Source of the DNA: Clostridium sp.
Lineage (GTDB): Bacteria; Bacillota; Clostridia; Clostridiales; Clostridiaceae
Length of the DNA: 64,000 nt
Direction of reading: 5' to 3'
Assembly (NCBI RefSeq): GCF_022482905.1
Contig: NZ_JAKVOI010000001.1
Coordinates: forward strand, 2,853,958 to 2,917,957
This document shows positions 25,927 to 39,916 of the stretch, in pieces. Position numbers and translations under genes: made by a program. How positions within the stretch are numbered: the stretch's first letter is position 1; each line of letters opens with the position of its first letter. Below the pieces are notes generated by a model. That model saw only the letters and a list, made by a program, of their open reading frames with translations, searched no databases and had not been told where the DNA came from.

Positions 25927-26018
25927 GCGTCAAAGTTCTCACTGCGGTGCTCATTTACGTAAGTAAATTCCGCTCCTCCTTCAAGCTTTTCCTTGATCTA
26001 TTCGCTGCTAATAATTTA
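25927..26018 (-). repeat. rrn spacer repeat, copy A of operon 1
   Basis: First of three related units in operon 1, in the 5S-23S spacer. The core reads GGTGCTCA, TTACGTAAGTAA, then CCGCTCCTC on the plus strand, with a CGTCAA block before it. Confidence 0.6.
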
Positions 26019-26113
26019 TTTACTGTAAACTCTACAGCAAATATTGAAAACATGTGTATTCCATATGGAATACTGCTCTGTTCCCTGAAAATTGCACAGT
26101 AAGATGAATGTTT

Positions 26114-28998
<2,885 letters not shown>

Positions 28999-29030
28999 TA
29001 AAGAAAATCCATATTAGCTTCGCATTTCAT

Positions 29031-29119
29031 CGTCAAGTCTTTCGCTGTGGTGCTCACTTACACAAGTAAGCTCCGCTCCTCGCTCAAGCCTTTCCTCGAA
29101 CTGCTTGCTACTATTAATT
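29031..29119 (-). repeat. rrn spacer repeat, copy B of operon 1
   Basis: CGTCAAG block, GGTGCTCACTTACACAAGTAA core and CTCCGCTCCTCGCTCAAGC, close to copies A and C. Confidence 0.6.
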
Positions 29120-29300
29120 TTCCACATATATCTACAAAGGTTATTTCATTAACCTCAGCTTTACTTTACTTTCATGAAGTCTTTCGACTTCTCTTTTTTC
29201 TTACTGTACAATTTTCAAGGAACAATTTTGAAGAATATTGAATAACCTGATCCTTCAAAATTAAACAGAATAAAAAATTGTTATTAACTTCGCATCTTTT

Positions 29301-29390
29301 CGTCAAAATCACTCACTCCGGTGCTCATTTACATAAGTAAACTCCACTCCTCGTTCGCGTTTTTCCTCAATCTGCTCGTTACTATCAATT
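29301..29390 (-). repeat. rrn spacer repeat, copy C of operon 1
   Basis: CGTCAAA block, GGTGCTCATTTACATAAGTAA core and CTCCACTCCTCGTTCGCG, near the 16S 3' end. Confidence 0.6.
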
Positions 29391-29448
29391 TTTCAAGTTA
29401 CTTGCTCAAACAAAATACCAACTTTTATGGAACAGTGTCCTGTTCCTT

Positions 29449-30967
<1,519 letters not shown>

Positions 30968-31123
30968 AAAAGTTTGTCTCTACTCATTACTGTTTTACTT
31001 TACTGCATCTCTGCAGCTCAAAAAAATTGCTGGTTTATTTCTTCAAGTTTTCACTTGTTTCTATTCTGTTTAATTTTCAAGGATCATGTCTCTTCTTTCG
31101 CCGCCTCTTTGGACAGCTTTTAT

Positions 31124-31152
31124 AGTATATCATCTCATCTCATGTTTGTCAA
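31124..31152 (-). promoter_or_regulatory. rRNA operon 1 promoter
   Basis: On the minus strand TTGACA (31147-31152), a 17-base spacer, TATACT (31124-31129): consensus-like, about 150 bases before mature 16S. A further TATAAT lies at 31232-31237 near the repeat boundary, a possible second promoter with a poor -35. Confidence 0.8.
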
Positions 31153-31380
31153 CATTTTTTTATCTTTTTTTCATTATGCTTCAATGAGTTGATATTACTG
31201 ACTTCTGTCATCTTTTGAGACAACGAATGTTATTATATCACAGCTTATTATTCTACAATTTATTTATTTTATTATAATACAAGTTTATTTTATCCTTTCT
31301 TCTCTTTTCTATTCATTTCTCACTTTTTTATATATGGATACGCTTGGTTATGTTTATATTATTATTGACCATAATTAACT

Positions 31381-32469
31381 TTAATTTATTGAAGTCGTGG
31401 AATTACGCACTATAAGCTTGGGTTCATATAATACAGAATCACTTTTGCTAAATTGATTGTTATTATTAATCAGCTTGATAATTAACTTGGCCGCATCTAT
31501 TCCCATCTTCTGTTTCGGATGAGTTATTGTAGTAAGCCTCGGAGTAATAATTTTTGATATTTGTGAATCATCAAATCCAATAACAGATATATCTTCAGGA
31601 ACTTTTAAATTCAAACTATGTACAATATTTACGACCATAAATGCAATTTCATCATTATAACAAAAAATTCCTGTTGGATGCTCATCTTTGCCAATAATTC
31701 TTTTAATTCTATCAGGCAATAAACTATCTGTCTCTTCAGATAAATAAGTTACGATCTGATCTTGATGCAGCAAAACATCATTTCTCTGGCACTCTGATAT
31801 GAAACCATTCATCCTGTGAACACCTTGTAAATCATCCACTTTGAAAATCCCCATTACATTTTTATGCCCCAAATTAAAAAAATACTCAGCCGCTATCTTC
31901 CCCCCCTTAAAATCATCTACACATAAATTTGGAGCTTGTATTTGAGGATAAGACGCATTTATCATAATAAATGGAATATTTTGTTCTACAAGATTATTTA
32001 AATATCCTGTATTTGGATTTTGATATGAACTTTTCGTAGGCTCCATTATAAGTCCATCTATTTTGTGGGCTAATAAATTATTTAAATTTCTATTTTCGAA
32101 CATTATGTTGTTTCTTGTAGAAGACAATAAAAGAGAATATGATTTTTCGTAAAGAGTATCTTCAATTCCCCCAATTATATCTGGAAATATATAATTAGAA
32201 ATAAATGTAGTAAGCACACCTATATTTTTATACCTTTTTAAGTAGGACTCATTTTGTTTAAAATCGGACAGGTATATACCGCTGCCTTGTATTCTATACA
32301 AATAATTTTCAGAAGACAAGTCGCTTAAAGCCCTTCTTATAGTATGCCTACTTACTTTAAACAAATCCATCATTTCTGACTCAGTTGGAATCTTTTCATG
32401 CGATTTATATTTGCCATCTATTGCCCATTTTATAATCTTTTCCTTGACAACTTCATATTTATGCTTCAT
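31381..32469 (-). CDS. araR: arabinose repressor AraR
   Basis: GntR/LacI hybrid repressor. 362 residues, the same length as B. subtilis AraR. The N-terminal GntR winged helix covers about residues 1-70 (KIPTESEMMDLFKVSRHTIRRALSDL). A LacI-type sugar-binding domain covers about 80-355 (IGVLTTFISNYIFPDIIGGIE, ISVIGFDDSQISKIITPRLTTI). L-arabinose is the expected inducer. It is transcribed divergently from the MFS gene and lies near araB/araD/araA; candidate operators are at 37206-37246. Confidence 0.92.
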   Translation of the reverse strand: MKHKYEVVKEKIIKWAIDGKYKSHEKIPTESEMMDLFKVSRHTIRRALSDLSSENYLYRIQGSGIYLSDFKQNESYLKRYKNIGVLTTFISNYIFPDIIGGIEDTLYEKSYSLLLSSTRNNIMFENRNLNNLLAHKIDGLIMEPTKSSYQNPNTGYLNNLVEQNIPFIMINASYPQIQAPNLCVDDFKGGKIAAEYFFNLGHKNVMGIFKVDDLQGVHRMNGFISECQRNDVLLHQDQIVTYLSEETDSLLPDRIKRIIGKDEHPTGIFCYNDEIAFMVVNIVHSLNLKVPEDISVIGFDDSQISKIITPRLTTITHPKQKMGIDAAKLIIKLINNNNQFSKSDSVLYEPKLIVRNSTTSIN

Positions 32470-32608
32470 AAACTTTTCTCCCGTAATTCCTTAATAATGT
32501 TGATTTATTATATTATAGCAAAGGATACCCTATATAAAAAGTTTCATATATAAAAATATATGATATTATTATTTATATAAAATAGTACCTAATCGGAGAT
32601 GAGATATA

Positions 32609-32695
32609 ATGTTTTACAATTTAGATGTTTTTCTCTGTGCAAGATTTAATGATTGGGCGAAAATTGTACAGAGAAAAATCCATGATGTAAATTAA
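32609..32695 (+). CDS. candidate 28-residue leader peptide of the MFS gene
   Basis: An ATG at 32609 behind GGAGATGAG opens a 28-codon frame (MFYNLDVFLCARFNDWAK...) ending at TAA 32695, 65 bases before the MFS start. An inverted repeat lies within it (32628-32638 with 32668-32678). The arrangement resembles leader peptides of antibiotic-inducible resistance genes. Translation is inferred from the start site only. Confidence 0.5.
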   Translation: MFYNLDVFLCARFNDWAKIVQRKIHDVN

Positions 32696-32750
32696 AATAT
32701 CGCTCACATTGGATTTTGCACTTTTAAGTTTATTATAAACAACTTAAAAG
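32628..32750 (+). promoter_or_regulatory. attenuator-like leader with RBS-blocking hairpin
   Basis: Three candidate stems are visible: A, 11 bp, 32628-32638 with 32668-32678; B, 9 bp with one G-U, 32637-32645 with 32713-32721; C, 10 bp, 32721-32730 with 32741-32750. The last covers the start of the AAAAGGAG ribosome site of the MFS gene. A and B share sequence, so ribosome stalling in the leader peptide could switch the fold. Confidence 0.5.
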
Positions 32751-32760
32751 GAGAAAAACA

Positions 32761-34041
32761 ATGAAAATAAATAAACTTAAAAATTACATAGTATTTTGGT
32801 TAAGCCAATCAATTTCACAATTAGGAAGTTCAATGACAAGTTTTACTTTAGTTATTTGGGCATATAAACAGACAAATTCAGCAATGACCGTATCACTTAT
32901 TACATTTTCTTACTATTTACCATATATTGTTGTAAGCATTTTTGCCGGAGCATTTATTGACAATCATAAGAAAAGAACAATTATTTTATGCTCTGACTGC
33001 ATAGCAGCTATGTGCTCGATGGTTGTTTTAATATTAACATTTGTCAACAAGTTAGAAATTGTTCATATATATATGGTAAATTTCATTGTTGGATTTATGA
33101 ATTCTTTTCAATCACCAGCTGAATCAATAACCATCAGTATACTGGTTCCAAAAGATAAATATTTCAAGATAAGTGGGCTGAATTCTTTTTCAAATTCATT
33201 GCTTGCCGTGGTTACACCCATGCTTGCTGTTTTTATAAGTTCTTTTATGGGCCTACAAGGGGTTATAATAATTGATCTAATTACCTTTATTTTTGCTTTC
33301 ACCGTATTGTTGATATTTATAAAAATACCAGAAAAAATAAATAGACAATGTAGTATTTTGTATGGCTGCAAAGAAGGAATATTATTTCTACTTAATCATA
33401 AAGGAATATTTTATATAATTATTAGCATGGTATCTTTAAATTTTTTTTCACGATTAACTTACGAGAATATTTTATCTCCAATGATATTGGCAAGAAGTGG
33501 TGGAAATACTTATGTTCTTGGAATAGTTAGTGGAATACTTGGTATAGGCGGTATTATAGGAGGAATCGTTGTTTCAACCAAAAAGATTATAGATGACAAC
33601 GTAAAGCTAATATATTTTTCTGCTGCGTTTTCATTCCTATTTGGTGATTTATTGATGGGGTTAGGACAAACACTATTTATTTGGTGTATAGCAGCTATTA
33701 TGGCAAGCGTACCAATTCCATTCATAAGTGCCGGACAAAATGTTATTATTTATAATACTATTCCAAAAGAAATTCAAGGGCGAGTTTTTGCTGTCAGAAA
33801 TACAGTTCAGTTTTGTACTATACCTATTGGTATTATATTAGGGGGATTTTTATCAGATTATATATTTGAGCCGTTTATGAAATCTAACAATATAGTTGCT
33901 TTAAATTTACAAAAGGTAGTAGGCTATGGTGCCGGAAGCGGAATGGCTGTTATGTTTTTATTCACAGGCATATTAGGAGCAATTACAAGCATTTTATGGT
34001 ATAAAAACAAGGATATACAAGATATTAATTCCACATTATAA
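32761..34041 (+). CDS. MFS drug-efflux-type transporter
   Basis: Twelve-helix major facilitator of the MFS_3/macrolide-efflux-like type, 426 residues. The N-terminal half starts IVFWLSQSISQLGSSMTSFTLVIWAY, a phrase common to Mef-like and enterobactin-exporter-like pumps. The cytoplasmic loop 2-3 has FIDNHKKRTI. Glycine-rich helices (GIVSGILGIGGIIGGIVV) and TIPKEIQGRVFAVRNT are present. It lies between araR and the arabinose transporter but shows no sugar-porter signatures, so it is probably unrelated to arabinose. The leader suggests inducible expression; the substrate is unknown. Confidence 0.85.
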   Translation: MKINKLKNYIVFWLSQSISQLGSSMTSFTLVIWAYKQTNSAMTVSLITFSYYLPYIVVSIFAGAFIDNHKKRTIILCSDCIAAMCSMVVLILTFVNKLEIVHIYMVNFIVGFMNSFQSPAESITISILVPKDKYFKISGLNSFSNSLLAVVTPMLAVFISSFMGLQGVIIIDLITFIFAFTVLLIFIKIPEKINRQCSILYGCKEGILFLLNHKGIFYIIISMVSLNFFSRLTYENILSPMILARSGGNTYVLGIVSGILGIGGIIGGIVVSTKKIIDDNVKLIYFSAAFSFLFGDLLMGLGQTLFIWCIAAIMASVPIPFISAGQNVIIYNTIPKEIQGRVFAVRNTVQFCTIPIGIILGGFLSDYIFEPFMKSNNIVALNLQKVVGYGAGSGMAVMFLFTGILGAITSILWYKNKDIQDINSTL

Positions 34042-34064
34042 TATTTATTTTCAGTGTATGATAG

Positions 34065-34110
34065 AAAGCTTTCTATGAATATTTTAATTCTATATCATAG
34101 AAAGCTTTTT
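34065..34110. terminator. terminator between MFS and arabinose transporter
   Basis: A perfect 14-bp stem (34065-34078 with 34095-34108), then a T run; serves the MFS gene and possibly the convergent transporter. Confidence 0.8.
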
Positions 34111-34121
34111 ATAGATAATTA

Positions 34122-35492
34122 TTAATTTTTCATCAATCCAACAACTTTTCCAATTGATCGCTCATACAGGTATGTTTCAATTTCTTCCAGTGATTTTCCT
34201 TTTGTTTCATAAAGAAGATATTTAGCAAATATAAATCCTAAAACACAAATTGCAGCAAAGCCAAAGAAAATTACAGACAATCCTACTGTTTCAAGTAATA
34301 CCGGGAAGAACAGAGCAACTAAAATATTGCCAAACCAGTTGACCGTTGATGCAATACCGGTAGCAATTCCACGAACATTACTTGGAAACAATTCCCCAAC
34401 TACGATCCACGTAACAGCAGCCCAAGAGTATGCATAAAAGATAACATATATACAGATAAAGAAAAATACAGTCCACATTGCCCATACATGATTGGCTTGA
34501 GCAGAAGGATAGATCAGTCCTACCAATAATAAGGAGATTCCCATACCAATAGAACCTGACATAAATAGTGTACGACGTTTAAATTTATCTACAATCAATA
34601 ATGTTACAATCGTTGCCAATACAAAGACTACACCAATGCCGACTGTACTGATAACCCCACCTAGTTCCGAACCGAAAACCTTTGCTAGAATTTGTGACGA
34701 GTAATAAAAAATTGTATTTGCACCTTGAATTTGCTGCAATAGTGTCAATCCACAGCCTGCAATTACAGAAGGCAGTGCCATTTTAGAAAATAAATCCTTA
34801 AATGAGCCTGCATCAGAATGCTGTGCATCAATAATTCCTTTATATTCTCTTTCTGCTTCTTCAGGAGAACGTAACATTTGTAGCACCTGTCTGGCTAATT
34901 CATTTTTACCGATTCTAACCAAGAATCGTGGTGATTCCGGCAACAAAAATGTTCCAAATAGCAATACCATAGCCGGTACAACAGCACCTCCAAGCATCCA
35001 GCGCCATCCTTCAAATACATGCACAAATGCATAATTTATACCATATGCACTGAGCATTCCTATAGTTATCATCAACTGATTTAAACCTGACAGCTTCCCG
35101 CGTGTTTCAGCAGGGCTGATTTCTCCCATATACATTGGAACCAAAGCAGATGCACCACCTACAGCCATTCCTAAAATAATACGGGCAATAATCAAAAAAC
35201 TTGTATTAGTAGAAAATCCAGATCCTATGGCACCGATTGCAAATACAATCGCACTCCACATGATCATTCGGCGGCGACCGAAACGATCTGCCAATGAGGC
35301 CATTAGTGAAGCACCAATCATAGCTCCTACAAACAATCCAGAAGTAATCAAACCCTCCAGCCATGGATTAATATTCCACGTGGCCTTAATTCCAGGTAAC
35401 GCACCGTTAATTATTCCGATATCATACCCAAACATAAATCCTCCAAAAGCTCCAAAGAAGTAAATTAATGTTGGAGATACTTTTTTATTCAT
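34122..35492 (-). CDS. araE: sugar porter (MFS) - L-arabinose uptake
   Basis: Proton-coupled sugar transporter, MFS sugar-porter family, 456 residues, 12 helices. Signatures: GGFMFGYDIGIINGALPG in TM1, ADRFGRRRMI between TM2 and 3, PESPRFLVR after TM6, VDKFKRRTLF, and YETKGKSLEEIE at the C-terminus. Arabinose is inferred from the neighbourhood: it lies 40 bases after the araB-type kinase on the same strand and so in the same operon. D-xylose or other pentoses are possible. Confidence 0.88.
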   Translation of the reverse strand: MNKKVSPTLIYFFGAFGGFMFGYDIGIINGALPGIKATWNINPWLEGLITSGLFVGAMIGASLMASLADRFGRRRMIMWSAIVFAIGAIGSGFSTNTSFLIIARIILGMAVGGASALVPMYMGEISPAETRGKLSGLNQLMITIGMLSAYGINYAFVHVFEGWRWMLGGAVVPAMVLLFGTFLLPESPRFLVRIGKNELARQVLQMLRSPEEAEREYKGIIDAQHSDAGSFKDLFSKMALPSVIAGCGLTLLQQIQGANTIFYYSSQILAKVFGSELGGVISTVGIGVVFVLATIVTLLIVDKFKRRTLFMSGSIGMGISLLLVGLIYPSAQANHVWAMWTVFFFICIYVIFYAYSWAAVTWIVVGELFPSNVRGIATGIASTVNWFGNILVALFFPVLLETVGLSVIFFGFAAICVLGFIFAKYLLYETKGKSLEEIETYLYERSIGKVVGLMKN

Positions 35493-35532
35493 TATATTTT
35501 TCCTCCCTAATTATTCATTAAATAGTATTTAT

Positions 35533-37137
35533 CTAAGTCAAATAATCCACTGCTGCCTTTTCAATGGGAATTCCTTTTTTATAAAGCTTGATGAACTGTT
35601 CAAATCCATCAACATCTTTTTGATCGGGCCTTATTTCCTCAGGCACATAACCTGCAAAAACTTTTTTTGATAAAAATTCTGCCAATGTGGAACTATCTCC
35701 CTTGTTTTTTAAATAGCTGGCTAACAATGCAATACCCCATGCACCACCTTCTCCTGCAGTCTTCATAACCGATACAGGAGTATCTACTGCAGCTGCAACC
35801 ATTGCTTGCCCAACAACAGGTGTTTTGAATAATCCCCCATGTCCAAGTAATTTGTCAAGTTTCACGTTCTCCTCCTTTAAAAGCATATCCATGCCAATTT
35901 TCAATGCTCCCAAAGAAGTAAATAGATGTGCCCGCATAAGATTGGGAAGATTAAATTTGCTTTTCGGTTTTCTTACAACCAAAGGTCTACCCTCCGAAAC
36001 ACCTGTGATGTTTTCACCTGCAAGATAGTTATATGCAAGAACTCCGCCGCAATCAGGATCACCCAGAAATGCCTGAGTATAAAGCGCCATATAAAGAAGA
36101 TCTTTTCGGATCTTTACATTTATAGCTTCTGTAAATTCCCGAAATATATTAACCCATGCATCTATATCAGAATAGCCATTATTTGCATGAACCATACCTA
36201 CTAAATCTCCCGAAGGTGTTGTTACCAGATCAATCTCTTGATGGACCCTGGTAAGCGGTTTCTCAAGAACTACCATTGCAAAAATTGATGTACCTGCAGA
36301 AACATTGCCTGTGCGGGGTGAAACTGAATTTGTTGCAACCATACCTGTACCTGCATCTCCTTCAGGTGGACACAGTGGAATTCCGGCTTGGAGATTTCCG
36401 CTTATATCAAGCTTTTTTGCCCCCTCTGGAGTTAAGACACCCGCATTCTCGCCAGCTAATAAAACCTTCGGCAAAAGCTTCTCTACATCTAATGACTGTT
36501 TTGTAACTTCTGGCAAATGGTTGAATACCTCTAACATGTGCCTATCATAATTACGTATTCCCATATCAATCGGGAACATTCCTGATGCATCGCCTATGCC
36601 CAAAACCTTTTCACCTGTTAATTGCCAGTGAACATAACCTGCCAAGGTAGTCAGAAAATCCAGCTTCTCAATATGTGGTTCATTACGTAGAATAGCCTGA
36701 TACAAATGAGCTATGCTCCACCTTTCGGGGATATTGAACTCAAATACTTCCGTTAACTTTTTAGCTGCTTCTTCTGTCATGGTATTACGCCAGGTCCTAA
36801 ATGGGACAAGAAGATTCCCCTGTTTGTCAAATGCCATATATCCATGCATCATTGCTGAAAAACCAATTGAACCAATTTTTGAAAGTGTAACTCCATATTG
36901 TTCTTTTACCTCAGCAAAAAGTTTTTGATAACTGTATTGTAGTCCCTTCCAGATTTCTTCCAGTGGATATGTCCAAATCCCGTTTTCTAAGCTTGTTTCC
37001 CATTCAAAATTACCACTAGCTAATGGAGAGAAATCATTTGCAATAAGAACTGCTTTAATACGGGTCGAACCAAATTCTATTCCTAACGATGTTTTGCCAT
37101 TTTGAATTTCTTCAGCTCTTTTTACCTTTATAGTCAA
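35533..37137 (-). CDS. araB: ribulokinase-type FGGY carbohydrate kinase
   Basis: ATP-dependent phosphorylation of a ketopentose, probably L-ribulose. 534 residues. It shows [14 protein letters not shown] (phosphate 1), [13 protein letters not shown], the catalytic-region [10 protein letters not shown] and [10 protein letters not shown], and C-terminal [13 protein letters not shown] (FGGY phosphate 2). Position first in the minus-strand operon, divergent from araD-araA, supports L-ribulokinase. It is divergent in sequence from classic AraB, so another FGGY kinase recruited for this role is possible. A strong AraR-operated promoter lies upstream. Confidence 0.85.
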   Translation of the reverse strand: MTIKVKRAEEIQNGKTSLGIEFGSTRIKAVLIANDFSPLASGNFEWETSLENGIWTYPLEEIWKGLQYSYQKLFAEVKEQYGVTLSKIGSIGFSAMMHGYMAFDKQGNLLVPFRTWRNTMTEEAAKKLTEVFEFNIPERWSIAHLYQAILRNEPHIEKLDFLTTLAGYVHWQLTGEKVLGIGDASGMFPIDMGIRNYDRHMLEVFNHLPEVTKQSLDVEKLLPKVLLAGENAGVLTPEGAKKLDISGNLQAGIPLCPPEGDAGTGMVATNSVSPRTGNVSAGTSIFAMVVLEKPLTRVHQEIDLVTTPSGDLVGMVHANNGYSDIDAWVNIFREFTEAINVKIRKDLLYMALYTQAFLGDPDCGGVLAYNYLAGENITGVSEGRPLVVRKPKSKFNLPNLMRAHLFTSLGALKIGMDMLLKEENVKLDKLLGHGGLFKTPVVGQAMVAAAVDTPVSVMKTAGEGGAWGIALLASYLKNKGDSSTLAEFLSKKVFAGYVPEEIRPDQKDVDGFEQFIKLYKKGIPIEKAAVDYLT

Positions 37138-37171
37138 TAAAAAAACCTCCTCATTAAAACCTTAAAACAGT

Positions 37172-37185
37172 AGTAAACGCTTTCT
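37172..37185. promoter_or_regulatory. cre-like CcpA site upstream of araB
   Basis: Minus strand AGAAAGCGTTTACT resembles the catabolite-responsive element TGNAARCGNWWWCA, with mismatches at the ends. It lies just after the -10 of the araB promoter. Confidence 0.5.
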
Positions 37186-37193
37186 TTATGACA

Positions 37194-37222
37194 ATATTAC
37201 TATATACATACGTACATGTCAA
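37194..37222 (-). promoter_or_regulatory. araB promoter
   Basis: Minus strand TTGACA (37217-37222), 17 bases, TAATAT (37194-37199). The AraR-like box covers the spacer. Confidence 0.75.
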
Positions 37223-37246
37223 TAAAAAAATATAAAAGGTACGTAC
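37206..37246. promoter_or_regulatory. pair of AraR-like operator boxes
   Basis: Two TACGTAC-centred boxes (37206-37219, ACATACGTACATGT, and about 37237-37248, AGGTACGTACTT) are spaced about 30 bp, three helical turns. They resemble the B. subtilis AraR consensus ATTTGTACGTACAAAT in core. Confidence 0.65.
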
Positions 37247-37385
37247 TTATTTTTTTATTATTAACCTTCAACATAAGAATCTCCAATGACAAAATAAAAA
37301 TTGTAAAGCTCTTTATTCCAAATGTTTATATTAACTATTTATTTATAATTTTTTAAAATTTATACCTATAAATTTTAAAAAATTA

Positions 37386-37414
37386 TTGACATTTATAAGT
37401 ATAAATATTATAGT
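37386..37414 (+). promoter_or_regulatory. araDA promoter candidate
   Basis: TTGACA (37386-37391), 17 bases, TATAGT (37409-37414). The leader to the araD start is about 215 bases. A second, weaker pair is TTGCAA (37538) and TATAAT (37563) with a 19-base spacer. Confidence 0.55.
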
Positions 37415-37633
37415 TATCTTGAAAGTATACAGACAAATAAAAAAAAGTTGCCTGTTTATATGCTGCTAATATTATTTTCTCTTTATGTAAAGGATTACCT
37501 CATGGTGCAATAAATATACTTTAATTAAAAAATGGAATTGCAAAATTAGGAATAATTCTTAGTATAATGAGAATCTTACTTGTAATATAACTTTTTTAGA
37601 AAGAATTCATAATAGAAAGAAGGTTAATCTCTA

Positions 37634-38332
37634 ATGTTGGAAGATTTAAAAGAGCAGGTGCTGAAAGCCAATTTAATGCTTCCGGAATACCACATGGTAA
37701 CATTTACCTGGGGAAATGTAAGTGGAATTGATCGGAGCAGCGGATTAGTAGTTATTAAGCCAAGCGGTGTTGAATACAGTAAAATGAAAGCATCCGACAT
37801 GGTTATAGTAGATCTTGATGGAAATGTAATTGAAGGAAATCTTAATCCTTCAAGTGATACTCCAACTCACCTGATTTTATATAAAAAATTTTCAGATATA
37901 CTGGGTATAGTCCATACTCATTCTTCATGGGCCGTTGCATTTGCCCAGGCAGGACTTTCCATACCAGCTGCCGGCACAACACACGGTGATTATTTCTATG
38001 GGGATATACCCGTAACTCGTCCAATGACTAAAAGTGAAATTGAAGCTGAATATGAAAAGCAAACAGGTTCCGTAATTGTTGAAACCTTTAAACTCAATAA
38101 TATTAACCCTAATGAAATACCTGGAGTGCTTGTAAATGATCATGGTCCATTTGCATGGGGAACCAGTCCTAAAAATGCAGTTCACAATGCAGTAGTACTG
38201 GAAGAGGTAGCAAAAATGACATATCACTCACTGCAGTTAAACCCTTATAACATCAAAATGGATCAAATCTTACTGGACAAACATTTTAAACGCAAGCATG
38301 GAAAGAATGCTTATTATGGTCAAAAGAAATAA
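37634..38332 (+). CDS. araD: L-ribulose-5-phosphate 4-epimerase
   Basis: Converts L-ribulose 5-phosphate to D-xylulose 5-phosphate. Class II aldolase/epimerase fold, 232 residues. Markers: [10 protein letters not shown] at the start, [25 protein letters not shown], the zinc-binding [15 protein letters not shown], and DHGPFAWG. It is the first gene of the plus-strand araD-araA-mutarotase unit. Confidence 0.95.
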   Translation: MLEDLKEQVLKANLMLPEYHMVTFTWGNVSGIDRSSGLVVIKPSGVEYSKMKASDMVIVDLDGNVIEGNLNPSSDTPTHLILYKKFSDILGIVHTHSSWAVAFAQAGLSIPAAGTTHGDYFYGDIPVTRPMTKSEIEAEYEKQTGSVIVETFKLNNINPNEIPGVLVNDHGPFAWGTSPKNAVHNAVVLEEVAKMTYHSLQLNPYNIKMDQILLDKHFKRKHGKNAYYGQKK

Positions 38333-38353
38333 AATATAGGAGGATCAATAATC

Positions 38354-39820
38354 ATGTTAAAAAACAAGAAAATGGAATTCTGGTTTATAGTAGGAAGTCA
38401 ATATTTATACGGTAAAGATACACTTACACAGGTTAAAAGTGATTCTATCAAAATTGTAGATGGCTTGAACAAAAGCGGAAATTTACCTTATACTGTTACA
38501 TTCAAGTCCCTGGCAACTTCTGCAGATGAAATTAAAAAACTTATGAAAGAAGTAAATTACAATGACAACGTAGCCGGCGTAATAACATGGATGCATACTT
38601 TTTCACCAGCTAAAATGTGGATAGCAGGTACTAAATTGCTGCAAAAACCTTTGCTCCATTTTGCAACTCAGTTCAATCAACATATACCATGGAATACAAT
38701 AGATATGGATTTCATGAATTTGAACCAGAGTGCACACGGTGACAGAGAATATGGCTTTATCAATGCAAGATTGAATAAACACAATAAAGTAATTGTAGGT
38801 TATTGGGAAAAAACCGAAATTCAAAAAGAAATTGCTGACTGGATGAATGTAGCTGTTGGATACATTGCCAGTCAGGATATAAAGGTGGCACGTTTTGGAG
38901 ACAATATGCGTAATGTGGCTGTCACTGAAGGAGATAAAATTGAAGCCCAGATCCAGTTTGGCTGGACAGTAGACTATTATGGAATTGGTGATTTGGTTGC
39001 TGAAATAAACAAGGTTTCACAAAGTGACATTGACAAAACCTATGAAGATTTTAAAAAGATATATATTATGGATACAGGTGATAATGATCCTGAATTTTAT
39101 GAAAAACAAGTAAAAGAACAAATAAAAATAGAAATAGCTCTTCGAAATTTCCTGAAAGCCGGAGACTATACTGCATTTAGTACAAATTTTGAAGATTTGT
39201 ATGGAATGAAACAACTACCAGGCCTTGCTGTTCAGCGCCTGAATGCAGAAGGATATGGCTTTGCCGGTGAAGGTGACTGGAAAACTGCAGCTCTGGATCG
39301 TTTAATTAAAATTATGGCTGACAACAAGAAAACAGGTTTTATGGAAGATTACACTTATGAACTAGGTGCAGGCAGTGAAGAAATTTTAGGTGCACATATG
39401 CTTGAAGTTGACCCGACTTTTGCCTCCGACAAGCCAAGGGTAGTTGTAAAGCCTCTCGGAATTGGAGACCGTGAAGATCCTGCACGTTTGATTTTTAACG
39501 GTTCTACAGGCAAGGGTATTGCAGTGTCAATGTGTGATCTTGGAACACATTACCGTCTTCTCATAAATGAAATAAATGCTGTTGAACCTGCTGAAGATAC
39601 TCCAAATCTTCCTGTAGCCAAACTGGTATGGAAACCTGAACCGAACTTCAGTGATGGAGTAAAATCCTGGATTTATGCCGGAGGTGGTCACCATACAGTT
39701 GTTACCCTGTCATTATCTGCTGAACAAATCTATGACTGGAGCAGAATGGTGAATTTGGAAACAGTTATTATTGACCATAATACAAAATTAAGAGATATTA
39801 TAAATCAAACTACACGGTAA
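38354..39820 (+). CDS. araA: L-arabinose isomerase
   Basis: Converts L-arabinose to L-ribulose. 488 residues, the usual length. [12 protein letters not shown] at the start, [29 protein letters not shown], and in the second half [22 protein letters not shown] and GGGHHTV are all AraA blocks. It starts 21 bases after araD with AGGAGG upstream. A hairpin follows before the mutarotase gene. Confidence 0.98.
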   Translation: MLKNKKMEFWFIVGSQYLYGKDTLTQVKSDSIKIVDGLNKSGNLPYTVTFKSLATSADEIKKLMKEVNYNDNVAGVITWMHTFSPAKMWIAGTKLLQKPLLHFATQFNQHIPWNTIDMDFMNLNQSAHGDREYGFINARLNKHNKVIVGYWEKTEIQKEIADWMNVAVGYIASQDIKVARFGDNMRNVAVTEGDKIEAQIQFGWTVDYYGIGDLVAEINKVSQSDIDKTYEDFKKIYIMDTGDNDPEFYEKQVKEQIKIEIALRNFLKAGDYTAFSTNFEDLYGMKQLPGLAVQRLNAEGYGFAGEGDWKTAALDRLIKIMADNKKTGFMEDYTYELGAGSEEILGAHMLEVDPTFASDKPRVVVKPLGIGDREDPARLIFNGSTGKGIAVSMCDLGTHYRLLINEINAVEPAEDTPNLPVAKLVWKPEPNFSDGVKSWIYAGGGHHTVVTLSLSAEQIYDWSRMVNLETVIIDHNTKLRDIINQTTR

Positions 39821-39828
39821 CCATTAAC

Positions 39829-39868
39829 TGGCATATTGATTATTTTTCTATAGATAATCAATATGCCA
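39829..39868 (+). other. intercistronic hairpin between araA and mutarotase
   Basis: A 15-bp stem (39829-39843 with 39854-39868) with a 10-base loop and no T run, so probably a stabiliser or partial terminator. Confidence 0.6.
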
Positions 39869-39916
39869 AATATAAATTTCTGATACTAAAATCTACAATT
39901 AAAGGAGTATATTATA

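Larger units (their letters stand above)
37138..37633. other. 496-bp divergent arabinose control region
   Basis: Non-coding. It contains the araB promoter with AraR-like boxes and a cre-like site on the left and the araDA promoters on the right. About 130 bases in the middle are plain AT-rich sequence. Confidence 0.6.

Noticed and set aside
25766-25954. Small frame over the 5S gene and spacer
   Set aside because: Overlaps 5S rRNA and repeat; not a gene.
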